Shown: positions 24,490 to 33,602, numbered from the stretch's first letter. The stretch: 37,015 nt of DNA from Lachnospiraceae bacterium (GCA_017416465.1 JAFQCK010000016.1:1-37015); one strand, 5' to 3'. Notes: a model not told the origin generated them from the sequence alone. Program-made: numbers and translations.

Positions 24490-24544
24490 AAATCAATTAT
24501 TCAGTTTAAATAAAATTCATATTATAATTACAGTTATTTTTTTA

Positions 24545-27500
24545 TTACCACTTAAATTGACGCTTACGTTTCAAACCTCCAACAATGATACTACCCGAAG
24601 CAATCATTAACAGACACATCTTTGCTAGTTGACTTTCATCTCCGGTATTTACGGAAGTGTTATTATCTGTGTTATCTCCTGATGGTTTATCAGGTTTTTG
24701 TGTCTGTTCCGGAGTTGGTGCCGGTTTTAGCTCCGGCTTTTGTTCCGGCTTTGGCTCCGGTGTTATCTCTGGCTTTTGTTCCGGCTTTGGCTCTGGTGTT
24801 ATCTCTGGATTTGGCTCTGGTGTTATCTCCGGAGTTTCAACCATAATTGGTTCCGTAATTGCCACTCTGTATCCCCATGTTGTTATATCATACCATTTTA
24901 CAATGCATCTTGTACCCATATGAGTTGCATCGCACAAAGTATTTGGTAATTCCATATAGTAAATCAGCTCGAATTCATCATTAATTAAATAGATGTTATA
25001 TGGTTGTTCCGGAGTAGAGTTGTACAAACTATATCCCCAGCTTGTCTTTTCCATCTTCCAACCGGCTACATTCTTCCAGTCCTTGTATCTGCTGATTTCG
25101 TATGTTCCAAGATGTGTTCCATCCATATCGAACTTACTAACCATTATAGCATATTCTTCACTTTCCAAATAACAAGTGTGTGTGACAACCAAATGTTCAT
25201 CTACTTTAAGTACAGTAAAAATACTATCATTTATATATGCTGAAAAATCTATAGTTCCAATCTGTTCATCTTTATGATTAAAGATGCTCGCACTATATTC
25301 TCCACCTAAATCTTGAATTACCACATAAGATTCATCATCTAAAGCATATATATTACTTATATATTTATGCATATTAATCAAACGAGAAGTTATTTCATTT
25401 TCAAAATCTATTGTGTATATTTCCAGTTTATATTTATCCTCAATATTTGGTGAACCAACTGCACCACCACCCTCTAATGTTCCTTTAAGAACATTTCCAA
25501 CCGGAATAATTGCCAGTCTTTCTATCGTACAAAATGGTCCGGCTAGCAAATTTCCACTTTGATCAAGCTTATAAAAGCAGGAAATTGTAGTATAATCAAC
25601 CGGGTCCCCCGAACGAATTTGCAATACAATCGAACCATCAGCTAAACTTAAACCTGATATATCCATTATTTCTGTATATATTTCAGGCATTGGAATGTGA
25701 ATCTCGATTACTTTTACCTCTTCTGTCCCTTCAAAAACGTGCAACTCTGCCAGCCACTCATTTTCTGTACTATCAACTATTTGTATGAATCCTGTTTTTG
25801 TATCATCCAAAACAAATAACTGTGTTACATTGTAAGGCTCATATGTATAATCTGCTACTATTTTTGGAAACACACCGGTCTTTACTGTAAATCTGCATTC
25901 TTCTGAATATACATCTCTATCGATTTGAAACATTCCTTCCGGAATTACAAGTGTATACTCTGTTTCTGATTTCAGTGAATTAGCAATGCATAAATACGAT
26001 ACCTTAATCTGTCGTGACCCGTCTTCAAAAGACATATTGAGTGGATATTGATTTCCTTCACTATCTTCCAGATACGCATTTTGGTAAGACAAAGCATCCA
26101 TAAGTGGTTTATTACTTACTAAAGTTAATGTAGCCATATTAGACGCTAAATCTTCAATTATCTCAAATTCCAATTTACCATCTACTACTTCTTTTTCTCT
26201 AAAAGAAACATTAAATGATGGTAAATCACCTGTCTTAAAATCTGTAATTTCTATTCCTGTGAAACCAAAAATTTCTCCGCCATAGAATTCACTGGATTCA
26301 TTTGTATCAGGAGTTAAAAAATCTCCTTCTTTATAAAAATAACGTTTCTCGCCATACTCTCCTTCTACAATAGAAACTGATTGAATCAAAAGTTTCTCAT
26401 TCATATAGACATTATTGTATTTAAAATCAGTTCCTTCATCATTTAATTGAGCATTCACATGATATACACGATATGCCGGACTTTCCAATTCAAATATAGA
26501 CTGATTTCCAATATATTCATCATACTGTACGATAAAATATTCAGAATAAATAGAAGTATCTTCCGGTGCAATAACTGCGATTAACTTATCATTTCCAAGC
26601 GTTTCACCTGAGATAGGTGCCAACGCCACTTCTGTATCACCTAAGTCTCTGTTTATTCTTAAAATATTATCTTCTTCAATCCAACCAAGAAGCCATTTTG
26701 AAAATCCATTATGATCACCGCTATTATTATTCATCATATCAGTTGTTCCAATACCATCTGAATTTTGGCTATAATAGTCCGGAAGACCAAGCAAATGCCC
26801 TGTTTCATGAATCAGAGTCTGTGTACCATAACTGTCATCTTCTGTATATGTCTCAAGGAAAATATAACCACCAGGTGTAACTCCATCAAATGTTATACTA
26901 CTATCAAGAAAATCATATTTATGACTCCACCAGGTACTTCCCCATCCGGTATTCTCTCCTGCAAAATTAATACAAATACCATCTAACTGCCCATCATCAT
27001 TTGCATCATAATCAGCAAAGTCTACTGTATCATCCAACATTTCCATAACCTCTTTAATGAGGTCCTGTTCTCCAAAATCTTCCCACTCATACTCATATCT
27101 ATTCTTAGATAATGTACAACTGTAGACTTTATCAGAAATGATATTCAGTTTATTATAAGATGAACGTTTATAATAAGCATTAAGTGATTCATATGGAAAA
27201 TCATCTCCTTTATCTCCATTTCCCATAATCATCCCATAAAAGTCTTCTTCCGAATAAATCTTTGAATCTTCAAATTTTACATCTGCGAATTCAACTCGAA
27301 CTAAAAGCATCTTCGCATCACCTGTGACCTGCATTCCTTTCCACACATCAGGAATATCTTCCCCTGCAACATATGTAGTTACACCATATTCTCTTTGTAT
27401 TGCACGATACAATACTTCCTTTGATGGTGTATCATGATTCAGTTTCTTCGCATATTTCTGTCTTTTTTCCCATGTTCCATCTTCTTTGTATTCTTGTATC

Positions 27501-27622
27501 TGCGACTCTGACGGATAACAATGAGAAGTCTTCTCCTCCGCTTTTACACTCTTAGTAATCATACAACACATCATAAGTGATGCTAATAATAAAATACTGT
27601 GTTTTGTAAAATTAATTTTCAT
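24545..27622 (-). CDS. M6 family surface metalloprotease
   Basis: About 1025 aa. A signal peptide (MKINFTKHSI..., cleaved near residue 28) leads to a propeptide and the M6 domain, with the zinc motif HETGHLLGLPD (His272, Glu273, His276, Asp282) and a calcium-like DYDANDDGQLDG segment. A long beta-rich region with Ig-like and propeller-like stretches follows. A Pro/Glu/Lys repeat of the form PEITPEPKPEQK spans about 950-985. The end is VNTGDESQ, a hydrophobic helix and KRKRQ, a sortase-like anchor of the NTG-D type. It resembles immune inhibitor A proteases that cut host or matrix proteins. AGGAGG lies 5 bases before the ATG; an upstream GTG is less likely. Confidence 0.9.
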   Translation of the reverse strand: MKINFTKHSILLLASLMMCCMITKSVKAEEKTSHCYPSESQIQEYKEDGTWEKRQKYAKKLNHDTPSKEVLYRAIQREYGVTTYVAGEDIPDVWKGMQVTGDAKMLLVRVEFADVKFEDSKIYSEEDFYGMIMGNGDKGDDFPYESLNAYYKRSSYNKLNIISDKVYSCTLSKNRYEYEWEDFGEQDLIKEVMEMLDDTVDFADYDANDDGQLDGICINFAGENTGWGSTWWSHKYDFLDSSITFDGVTPGGYIFLETYTEDDSYGTQTLIHETGHLLGLPDYYSQNSDGIGTTDMMNNNSGDHNGFSKWLLGWIEEDNILRINRDLGDTEVALAPISGETLGNDKLIAVIAPEDTSIYSEYFIVQYDEYIGNQSIFELESPAYRVYHVNAQLNDEGTDFKYNNVYMNEKLLIQSVSIVEGEYGEKRYFYKEGDFLTPDTNESSEFYGGEIFGFTGIEITDFKTGDLPSFNVSFREKEVVDGKLEFEIIEDLASNMATLTLVSNKPLMDALSYQNAYLEDSEGNQYPLNMSFEDGSRQIKVSYLCIANSLKSETEYTLVIPEGMFQIDRDVYSEECRFTVKTGVFPKIVADYTYEPYNVTQLFVLDDTKTGFIQIVDSTENEWLAELHVFEGTEEVKVIEIHIPMPEIYTEIMDISGLSLADGSIVLQIRSGDPVDYTTISCFYKLDQSGNLLAGPFCTIERLAIIPVGNVLKGTLEGGGAVGSPNIEDKYKLEIYTIDFENEITSRLINMHKYISNIYALDDESYVVIQDLGGEYSASIFNHKDEQIGTIDFSAYINDSIFTVLKVDEHLVVTHTCYLESEEYAIMVSKFDMDGTHLGTYEISRYKDWKNVAGWKMEKTSWGYSLYNSTPEQPYNIYLINDEFELIYYMELPNTLCDATHMGTRCIVKWYDITTWGYRVAITEPIMVETPEITPEPNPEITPEPKPEQKPEITPEPKPEQKPELKPAPTPEQTQKPDKPSGDNTDNNTSVNTGDESQLAKMCLLMIASGSIIVGGLKRKRQFKW

Positions 27623-27720
27623 GTGCACCTCCTGAAATGTATTTTCTATTATTATATAATATTAACCATTTTATATCTATCTTGTTTTTACTATCATAAA
27701 GATAAACAATCTATTTCTCT

Positions 27721-28317
27721 CTATGAAATCGAAAAAATCACAACCCTTTCTCTCAAATCATATCTGCTAAATAAATCAACACAACCAATCTCATCATAAA
27801 ATTCCAACTCTTTGACGGACATCAAATAAGAAATATATTCTTCAGACGGATAATAAAAAAATAAAAATATTTCTCGTGGATTTTTATAATAAGATTCCAT
27901 AATTCTTGCAATAACTTTACGAAGTATTTCCACCGAAAATGGATTAAAAAAATAGCATCTGTTAACCTTAGCCGGTACTTCATATGTTTCTGCTCTCCCT
28001 TGAATAAATTCAACATTTGTTCTCGAAATAACTGTACTCTTATTTTCGAGTGCAGACTGATAAATTCGTTCATCATATTCAATCCCAATGGTATTTGCCC
28101 TTGTTTGATAAGAGAGAAAGAAATCGACACGACCTTTTCCACAGCCATAATCTAAAACAACATCTCTTTTTCCAATAAGTCCACTATTAGCTAAACGTTC
28201 TAACACACAATATGGTGTAGGTTCATATGGATAACTATATTGGTCAGCGTTTGATGCATCTCTACCTGTTGTTTTTATTTTTAGGTGTTTATCCCATGAA
28301 TTTTCATTATTTATCAT
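27721..28317 (-). CDS. Class I SAM-dependent methyltransferase
   Basis: About 198 aa. The SAM-binding loop is VVLDYGCGKGRVDFF, preceded by YEPTPYCVLERL. An acidic IGIEYDERIY (motif II) and FFNPFSVEIL (motif IV-like N-P-F) follow. Relatives methylate small molecules or nucleic acids; the substrate cannot be told. The ATG at 28317 is chosen because AAGGAT lies 8 bases before it, while the earlier ATG at 28326 touches that site. Confidence 0.8.
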   Translation of the reverse strand: MINNENSWDKHLKIKTTGRDASNADQYSYPYEPTPYCVLERLANSGLIGKRDVVLDYGCGKGRVDFFLSYQTRANTIGIEYDERIYQSALENKSTVISRTNVEFIQGRAETYEVPAKVNRCYFFNPFSVEILRKVIARIMESYYKNPREIFLFFYYPSEEYISYLMSVKELEFYDEIGCVDLFSRYDLRERVVIFSIS

Positions 28318-28410
28318 TTTTGTCATCCTTTATACTACATTTCTTAATATCTTTTTCATACTCTCCACATACCACATCTTTTATTCTAAGCTCGTTAAAT
28401 CAAACTGGCA

Positions 28411-30120
28411 TTATCGGCATTTCTTAGTCATATTGTAGAGAATTTCATCAAACATCAAATCACTAAGTGGCTTTGAAAAATAATCATCACATCCGAATTC
28501 TCTAAATTCTTTACTGTTTCTTAAATTTTTATCATCAGATATAAGAATTACAGGTATCTGATATTTTTCCTTAATAATTTGTAAAATTTTCCAACATTCA
28601 TTAAGATTTGATTGAATGTCCATAATAATCAACTCAAAAGTCTGCTCTTTTAACTCATTAAACACTGCTTCTGCAGTAACAGTATTTAAGATATTAACTT
28701 TATAGATACTTTCATCCTGCATAATAGCCTTTACTTGTTGATTACATTCCTTATCTTCACTTATCATTAAAATTCTATAGTTGTTCTTATCAATCTGTCT
28801 CAATCTATATTCTTTATCTTCATCTATTATCTGAAGCATAATGTCTGCAATTTCTGAATCAAATTGTGTTCCTTTTCCCTTTTCTATTTCACTTCTTACA
28901 ACACTTTGTGGCAAACCTTTACGATAACTTCTGTTGCTTGTCATAGCATCATATGAATCAGCTACTGCTAAAATTCTAGCCAATTCCGGTATATTTTCTC
29001 CCGATAAACCATTTGGATATCCTTTTCCATCATATCTTTCATGATGATATTTCGCCGCAATATCCATATCAGAATGTTCCGAAATATCTTTCAAGATATA
29101 ATACCCTGTAACCGGATGAATTTTAATCAAATCATATTCTTCATCTGTTAATTTCCCTGATTTATTTATAATATCAACAGGAACTTTTATCTTTCCTACA
29201 TCATGCAACAATCCGGCTCGATAAATTATTTCCTGTTCTTTTTCACTTTTTCCCATTCTTTCTGCTATCATTCTTGAGTATTCAGCAACTCTTTTTGAAT
29301 GACCACTTGTATATCTGTCCTTAGCCTCTACAGCTTCACTTAGTGCAGCAATAGTCTGCCAATAGCCTTCATTTATCTTTCTCTGTTGTTCACGTAATTC
29401 AAGTGTCTGTTCCTCTACCTTATTCTTTAACACTCGTTGGAACAGTTCCATTTTAGTAACATATTCTGCTTTTTCCAAACCTGCACTAATAATTTTATAA
29501 ATATTTCTACAAACACCCATAAATGCAATATAAATTAAACATCTTGGAATAACAAAAAACAACATAAGATTAAATACAACATTATCATTCACCTTTGTTA
29601 ATTTAAAATATCCATCCACTAAATAATTATCTAATTTAGTACTTGTAAGCAATGTCATATTTGCGTCACACAATCCATAATAATAACCTGCGTACACTAT
29701 AATAATAGTACTTATTACTGTTAAGCCATACACATACCACACTACTTTTTTGGATGAATATAATACAGCATACAAAATTGGTAATACCGAAATAATTACA
29801 ACATGATATGTAATCGTTACACCTATAAGTGTAAACACTGAAACTATACAAAAAAGTATAAAATATTTCATCTTTGTTGATGATAATGAAAACTTCTTTG
29901 TAACAAGAATCATTATCAAATAAATAAAAACTGATGGAACAAACCCGTTTATCATAATATTTTTATCCACAATAAAAATATCCATTACATTTAATAAAAA
30001 ACCCACACAATACACAAGCATAGATATATTAAAGCAGCGTATAACATATGTATTAGCAATATACTCCTTATCAGCAAGATACTTATCTATATCTTCTTCC
30101 CTATGCATTATATTTATCAT
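28411..30120 (-). CDS. Membrane HD-GYP phosphodiesterase with C-terminal receiver domain
   Basis: 569 aa. Residues 20-215 hold about six membrane segments with a conserved loop (GYYYGLCDANMTLL, about 145-158). After a coiled-coil linker comes the HD-GYP domain (about 250-435): HD at His306-Asp307 in LLHDVGKI, KIHP, and YHHERYDGKGYPNGL with the GYP at 367-369. This predicts hydrolysis of cyclic di-GMP. Residues 448-565 form a receiver domain with Glu455/Asp456, phospho-acceptor Asp501 (IIMDIQ) and Lys550 (SKP). A receiver at the C-terminus of an HD-GYP protein is unusual. The membrane part is closely similar to that of the diguanylate cyclase at 35436-36581. Confidence 0.9.
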   Translation of the reverse strand: MINIMHREEDIDKYLADKEYIANTYVIRCFNISMLVYCVGFLLNVMDIFIVDKNIMINGFVPSVFIYLIMILVTKKFSLSSTKMKYFILFCIVSVFTLIGVTITYHVVIISVLPILYAVLYSSKKVVWYVYGLTVISTIIIVYAGYYYGLCDANMTLLTSTKLDNYLVDGYFKLTKVNDNVVFNLMLFFVIPRCLIYIAFMGVCRNIYKIISAGLEKAEYVTKMELFQRVLKNKVEEQTLELREQQRKINEGYWQTIAALSEAVEAKDRYTSGHSKRVAEYSRMIAERMGKSEKEQEIIYRAGLLHDVGKIKVPVDIINKSGKLTDEEYDLIKIHPVTGYYILKDISEHSDMDIAAKYHHERYDGKGYPNGLSGENIPELARILAVADSYDAMTSNRSYRKGLPQSVVRSEIEKGKGTQFDSEIADIMLQIIDEDKEYRLRQIDKNNYRILMISEDKECNQQVKAIMQDESIYKVNILNTVTAEAVFNELKEQTFELIIMDIQSNLNECWKILQIIKEKYQIPVILISDDKNLRNSKEFREFGCDDYFSKPLSDLMFDEILYNMTKKCR

Positions 30121-30155
30121 AATCTTTCCTCCACATACTTTTTGAAATAACTTTA

Positions 30156-30193
30156 TTTTACTTCAATTTTACTTCAAATTCAACTTCAATATT
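30156..30193 (-). repeat. Short TTGAAGT repeats upstream of the HD-GYP gene
   Basis: Three near-tandem copies of TTGAAGT (minus strand) at an 11-13 base period lie 40-70 bases before the start codon. They may be operator half-sites or provide -35-like TTGAAG elements. There is no other evidence. Confidence 0.3.
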
Positions 30194-30264
30194 ATTTCAA
30201 ACAAATCATAGCTTTTTTAATATTTGCAAAATCTATATATATTTTTTTTAAGTCTTTTACATTC

Positions 30265-30292
30265 AAAAAGACAGACCTTTTAAGTCTGCCTT
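30265..30292 (-). terminator. Intrinsic terminator of the thiamine-precursor transporter operon
   Basis: Minus-strand stem GGCAGAC / GTCTGTC (one G-U pair) with a 7-base loop, followed by five T. It begins 31 bases after the ATPase stop. Confidence 0.8.
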
Positions 30293-30320
30293 ACAAATCA
30301 ATTACTAAATTTTATCTGTT

Positions 30321-31055
30321 CTATAGCATAGAAAGTATCCTTCTCTTATATTCCAAGAACTCTACTGTCAGATTAAAATCTTCTCTATGTTGTCTTGACT
30401 CTTTAATTTCAATTTCTCCTACAATTTCTCCCAGTGAACCGGATAAAATATAAATTCTGTCTGACAAAAAAATCGCCTCATCAATATCATGTGTGACAAA
30501 CAATGTTGAAAGCTTAATTTCCTCCATCACATCCATATACCATTTATGCATTAAAGTCTTAGTTATTGTATCAAGTGCTGAAAACGGTTCATCCAAAAGC
30601 GCAACTTCCCGAGAAAACATATAAGTTCGTAAAAGTGCTGCTCGCTGGCGCATACCCCCTGAAAGTTCAGCAGGATATTTTCTCTCATTTCCTTCCAGAC
30701 CAAACTGCGTAAGCATTGATGAAACATTTGCTCTGGCTTCTTTTTTCTTCATACCTTTTAATACTAAAGGTAATGCAACATTGTCCTGTATTGTCTTATA
30801 TGGTAGCAGTAAATCCTTCTGCAACATATAACTGATATGACCGGGATTATTCGTAATATTTTTTCCGTCTAAAAAAACTTCCCCCGAGTCAGGCTTTAAA
30901 AGTCCTGAAATAACATTAAACAACGTGGTTTTTCCACTACCACTTACACCTAAGAGACTCACTAATTCTCCAGTACCAAGTTCAATGGAAATATCCTTTA
31001 AAACAGGTTTGTCTTCAAAACTTTTATTTATATTTTTAACTTCTAGTTTTTTCAT
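30321..31055 (-). CDS. Thiamine-precursor ABC transporter, ATPase (ThiZ-like)
   Basis: 244 aa, nitrate/taurine/HMP-type ABC ATPase. It has Walker A GVSGSGKT, Q-loop LQKDLLLPY, signature LSGGMRQRAALLR, Walker B VALLDEPFSALD and H-loop VTHDIDEA. It powers the permease and binding protein encoded upstream. The ATG at 31055 is chosen because GAGGA sits 5 bases before it, while the earlier ATG at 31067 overlaps that site. The 206 bases separating it from the binding-protein gene hold a multi-hairpin element. Confidence 0.9.
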   Translation of the reverse strand: MKKLEVKNINKSFEDKPVLKDISIELGTGELVSLLGVSGSGKTTLFNVISGLLKPDSGEVFLDGKNITNNPGHISYMLQKDLLLPYKTIQDNVALPLVLKGMKKKEARANVSSMLTQFGLEGNERKYPAELSGGMRQRAALLRTYMFSREVALLDEPFSALDTITKTLMHKWYMDVMEEIKLSTLFVTHDIDEAIFLSDRIYILSGSLGEIVGEIEIKESRQHREDFNLTVEFLEYKRRILSML

Positions 31056-31083
31056 ATTAATCCTCATTTATAAGCGATTTTAT

Positions 31084-31202
31084 CGCGAAGAACTGCACGA
31101 GAAATCTCGGAGAGTTTCTCGCATCGGATATACTATTTGTTTTCACTCTGAAACAAATAACCATGTGAATAATCAGCACATCAGTGTGATTATTCACACT
31201 AA
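31084..31202 (-). repeat. Modular multi-hairpin element, copy A
   Basis: Three stems: an 11-bp perfect GTGAATAATCA / TGATTATTCAC (31165-31197) with CAC/GTG inside the loop, TATTTGTTT / AAACAAATA (31134-31159), and CGAGAAA / TTTCTCG (31098-31121). On the minus strand it starts TTAGTGT, as does the copy at 15803-15942, and shares the CTGATG loop, the TAT..GATGC linker and the GCA-TTC tail. It lies between two genes of one transporter operon. Confidence 0.65.
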
Positions 31203-31261
31203 TCCTAACTTCTTTATATCATTTTTATTATTTCTAAAAGACATTTATTTAAAAATAAAAT

Positions 31262-32254
31262 TTATTCCGGAAGATATTCATTTGTAAAACCATGCATAGG
31301 GTCTATTTTATCTTCCAATAAATTATTTTCATTTAACCATTCATAAAATGCTGACCAGCGCTTAGCATCAAATTCTCCCCATTTATTAGCATCAGCTATG
31401 TATTCTTTCGAAAGATATTCCTGACTTTTATATACAAGCTCACTATTGGATTTTAATTCAGGTGCTGCATCCATCAAGATATCAGCAGCTTCTTTTGGAT
31501 TCTCACTTGCATAAGTATATCCTTTTGAAATTGCTTCAACAAAAGCTTTAGCAGTTTTTGAATTTTTTTCTAACCATGAATTATTTCCAATAATAACAGG
31601 AGTATAGAAGTCAAATACAGGATTAATATCTGCAAATTCAAAATAATCGGTTTCAACACCTGCTACCTGACAGGCTATTCCGGCCCAACCATAATAAATC
31701 CAAATAGCATCAACACTTTTGCTTTTCAATGCTGACACCTCATCTGTAACCGTTGATGGGATTAACTCTACCAAATCAAAATTACCGCCATCAGCCTCCA
31801 TTACATCTTTAATAGTTGCCTTTTCCACAGGTGCATCCCAGGTAGCATATTTCTTACCCTCAAGTCCTTTTGGTGTATCAATTCCTTCACCTGCCCTTGA
31901 AATGATACCTGAAGTATTATGTTGAAGAATTGCAGAAACTGCAGTAACTGGTATGCTTGAATCTCCTACAAAAGCCGGTGCTAAAGAATCCTGACATGAC
32001 ACACCAAACTGTGCTTTACCTGAAGCCACTAGCATTTCCGCACCACCTTCAGGTGGCTGAACCACTTCCACATTTAGACCTGCTTCTTCAAAATATCCCA
32101 TTTTCTGCGCCACATAAATACCTGTATGATTTGTATTTGGCGTCCAATCCAAAACAATTGTTATCTTATTTTTATCTTTTTTATTTGTCGCATTACAGCC
32201 AACTAAACTTAATACAAGTAATATAGATATCATTATACTAATTAATTTTTTCAT
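31262..32254 (-). CDS. Thiamine-precursor ABC transporter, binding lipoprotein (ThiY-like)
   Basis: 330 aa. A signal peptide with lipobox LSLVGC anchors it outside the membrane. The NMT1/ThiY fold is marked by LDWTPNTNHTGIYVAQKMGYF, GVSCQDSLAPAF (usually GVSYQE in ThiY), GKKYATWDAPVEKA and DAIWIYYGWAGI. ThiY proteins bind formylaminopyrimidine or related HMP precursors of thiamine, which fits TPP riboswitch control. AGGAG precedes the ATG, 8 bases after the permease stop. Confidence 0.9.
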   Translation of the reverse strand: MKKLISIMISILLVLSLVGCNATNKKDKNKITIVLDWTPNTNHTGIYVAQKMGYFEEAGLNVEVVQPPEGGAEMLVASGKAQFGVSCQDSLAPAFVGDSSIPVTAVSAILQHNTSGIISRAGEGIDTPKGLEGKKYATWDAPVEKATIKDVMEADGGNFDLVELIPSTVTDEVSALKSKSVDAIWIYYGWAGIACQVAGVETDYFEFADINPVFDFYTPVIIGNNSWLEKNSKTAKAFVEAISKGYTYASENPKEAADILMDAAPELKSNSELVYKSQEYLSKEYIADANKWGEFDAKRWSAFYEWLNENNLLEDKIDPMHGFTNEYLPE

Positions 32255-32262
32255 ACTTTCTC

Positions 32263-33036
32263 TTACTCCTTTTTATCCAAATGCCTATAAGGCATACATT
32301 TTTTCTCTGCAAATTCTACCAATGCCATAAGTCCCAAAGAAATAGCCGATATTAAAAAAATCACAGCAAACATTTTATCAAAAGCAAACGCTTTTTTTAC
32401 TCTGGTCATATATACACCCAAGCCTCCAAAACCACCAAGCCACTCACTAATCACTGCCCCAACAACACTGTATGATGCAGCAATCCTTAGTCCTGAAAAT
32501 AACTGTGGTAAAGCTTGAGGAAACTTAATGTGATAGAAAATCTGCAACTGATTTGCCCCCATAGAACGAAGTAATCCTATTGCATCTTTATCCGCACTTC
32601 GAAATCCATCCAAAAGTCCTACAGCTACCGGAAAAAATGTTGAAAGAACAATCAAAATAACCTTCGGAGTCATTTCATAACCAAACCACAGCACCAAAAG
32701 TGGTGCTATGGCAACAGATGGTATTGTTTGTGTTATAACCAGCAGTGGATAAAATGCTTTGTATAAAATATCAAAGCTATCCATTAACACTGCTACCAAA
32801 AATCCTACGCTTAATCCAAAAAACAATCCAATAAAAGCCTCCTTAAGCGTAATCAGAGAGTTTTCATACAATAGTGGTAATTCGCTAACGAATGCATGTC
32901 CCACTTCTGTAGGGGACGGCAACATAAATTCGGGTACCACTTCTGCTATACATAGAAATTGCCAGCTAAGTATTAATACAACAACCGCAATAATCGATGG
33001 CATATTACGCTTAAGCATGTTTTTTAATTTTCCCAT
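32263..33036 (-). CDS. Thiamine-precursor ABC transporter, permease (ThiX-like)
   Basis: About 257 aa with six membrane helices. The EAA loop is GANQLQIFYHIKFPQALPQL, followed by AASYSVVGAVISEW, typical of the BPD_transp_1 / SsuC-type permease group. The exact start is uncertain: ATG at 33036 has a GGAGGGAG rather far upstream, and ATG at 33018 (MLKRNM) is the alternative. Either way the gene overlaps the end of the thiamine-binding gene, so translation is coupled. Confidence 0.88.
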   Translation of the reverse strand: MGKLKNMLKRNMPSIIAVVVLILSWQFLCIAEVVPEFMLPSPTEVGHAFVSELPLLYENSLITLKEAFIGLFFGLSVGFLVAVLMDSFDILYKAFYPLLVITQTIPSVAIAPLLVLWFGYEMTPKVILIVLSTFFPVAVGLLDGFRSADKDAIGLLRSMGANQLQIFYHIKFPQALPQLFSGLRIAASYSVVGAVISEWLGGFGGLGVYMTRVKKAFAFDKMFAVIFLISAISLGLMALVEFAEKKCMPYRHLDKKE

Positions 33037-33307
33037 CAATTGTAAGTATTTCTCCCTCCGGGCGATAAACCAACTTAACATATGCAGAAACACTCTCTGC
33101 GCCTGCTTTGATGGCAATATGCTGACACTCTTTAACAATATCCATTAATTGATTATAATCTTCACCTTCAATTGTGGTTTCAAACGGTCCGACATGACAG
33201 TGTAATCCACTACTCTTAATATAGGCGATGACCTCATCTATAATTCGAAGAGTCTCATCTTGGTTAGGTGCTACTGGAAGAACTTGAATTGCAATACTGG
33301 CTTTCAT
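33011..33307 (-). CDS. MTH1187/YkoF-like thiamine-binding protein
   Basis: 98 aa, ferredoxin-like fold family (Thiamine_BP). The signature strands are KASIAIQVLPVA, SSGLHCHVGPFETTIEGED and SVSAYVKLVYR. Members bind thiamine or its pyrimidine part and are often encoded with ThiXYZ-type transporters. The ATG at 33307 is chosen because GGAGG lies 10 bases before it; the open frame extends further but without a site. It is the first gene after two TPP riboswitches. Confidence 0.9.
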   Translation of the reverse strand: MKASIAIQVLPVAPNQDETLRIIDEVIAYIKSSGLHCHVGPFETTIEGEDYNQLMDIVKECQHIAIKAGAESVSAYVKLVYRPEGEILTIDGKIKKHA

Positions 33308-33422
33308 AATTTTTTTACCTCCGTAAATATATTTTTTTATTGCATCAGACATCTTTACCATATAGAAAATTTCTCTTCATTAGCTTTCCCTATACAACAA
33401 AAAATCCAACTTTTCTATAAAG

Positions 33423-33456
33423 TAAAAATGCCTCCATCAAAAATCCTGACGAAGAC
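33423..33456 (-). terminator. Expression platform terminator of the gene-proximal TPP riboswitch
   Basis: The minus strand forms GTCTTCGTCA / TGATGGAGGC, ten pairs with three G-U, with a 7-base loop and ATTTTTAC following. It lies 60 bases after the aptamer and about 115 bases before the first start codon. Confidence 0.7.
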
Positions 33457-33515
33457 ATACTAAACATTTTCATTTATTGCAAATAACTTGTAAAATGAAA
33501 AATGCACAATATTTT

Positions 33516-33602
33516 GCTTCCTACGCCGGCATAACCCGGATCAGGTTCTAGGGTCGAAGTTAGCTTACTTCCTCTCAGCCTGTCGCTACAGGCTCCCCTG
33601 CG
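33516..33602 (-). promoter_or_regulatory. TPP riboswitch, gene-proximal copy
   Basis: The minus strand reads GGGGAGCC, a P3 hairpin, then GGCTGAGAGGAAGT, CGACCCT, AACCTGATCCGGGTTATGCC and GGCGTAGGAAG. CUGAGA and ACCUGAUC...AUGCCGGCGUAGGAA are the conserved thiamine pyrophosphate-binding elements of the THI box. Ligand binding should promote the terminator at 33423-33456. Confidence 0.95.

Noticed and set aside
24622-24949. Plus-strand frames rich in Gly/Phe/Val/Leu and a CRISPR-like look of 12-24 base repeats
   Set aside because: The repeats encode the Pro/Glu/Lys stalk of the metalloprotease on the minus strand; there are no spacers of constant length.
33391-33438. A 15-codon leader ORF (minus strand, starting ATGGAGGCA) between the TPP riboswitch and the first gene
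   Set aside because: Its start lies inside the terminator hairpin of the riboswitch, and the sequence is better explained by that structure.
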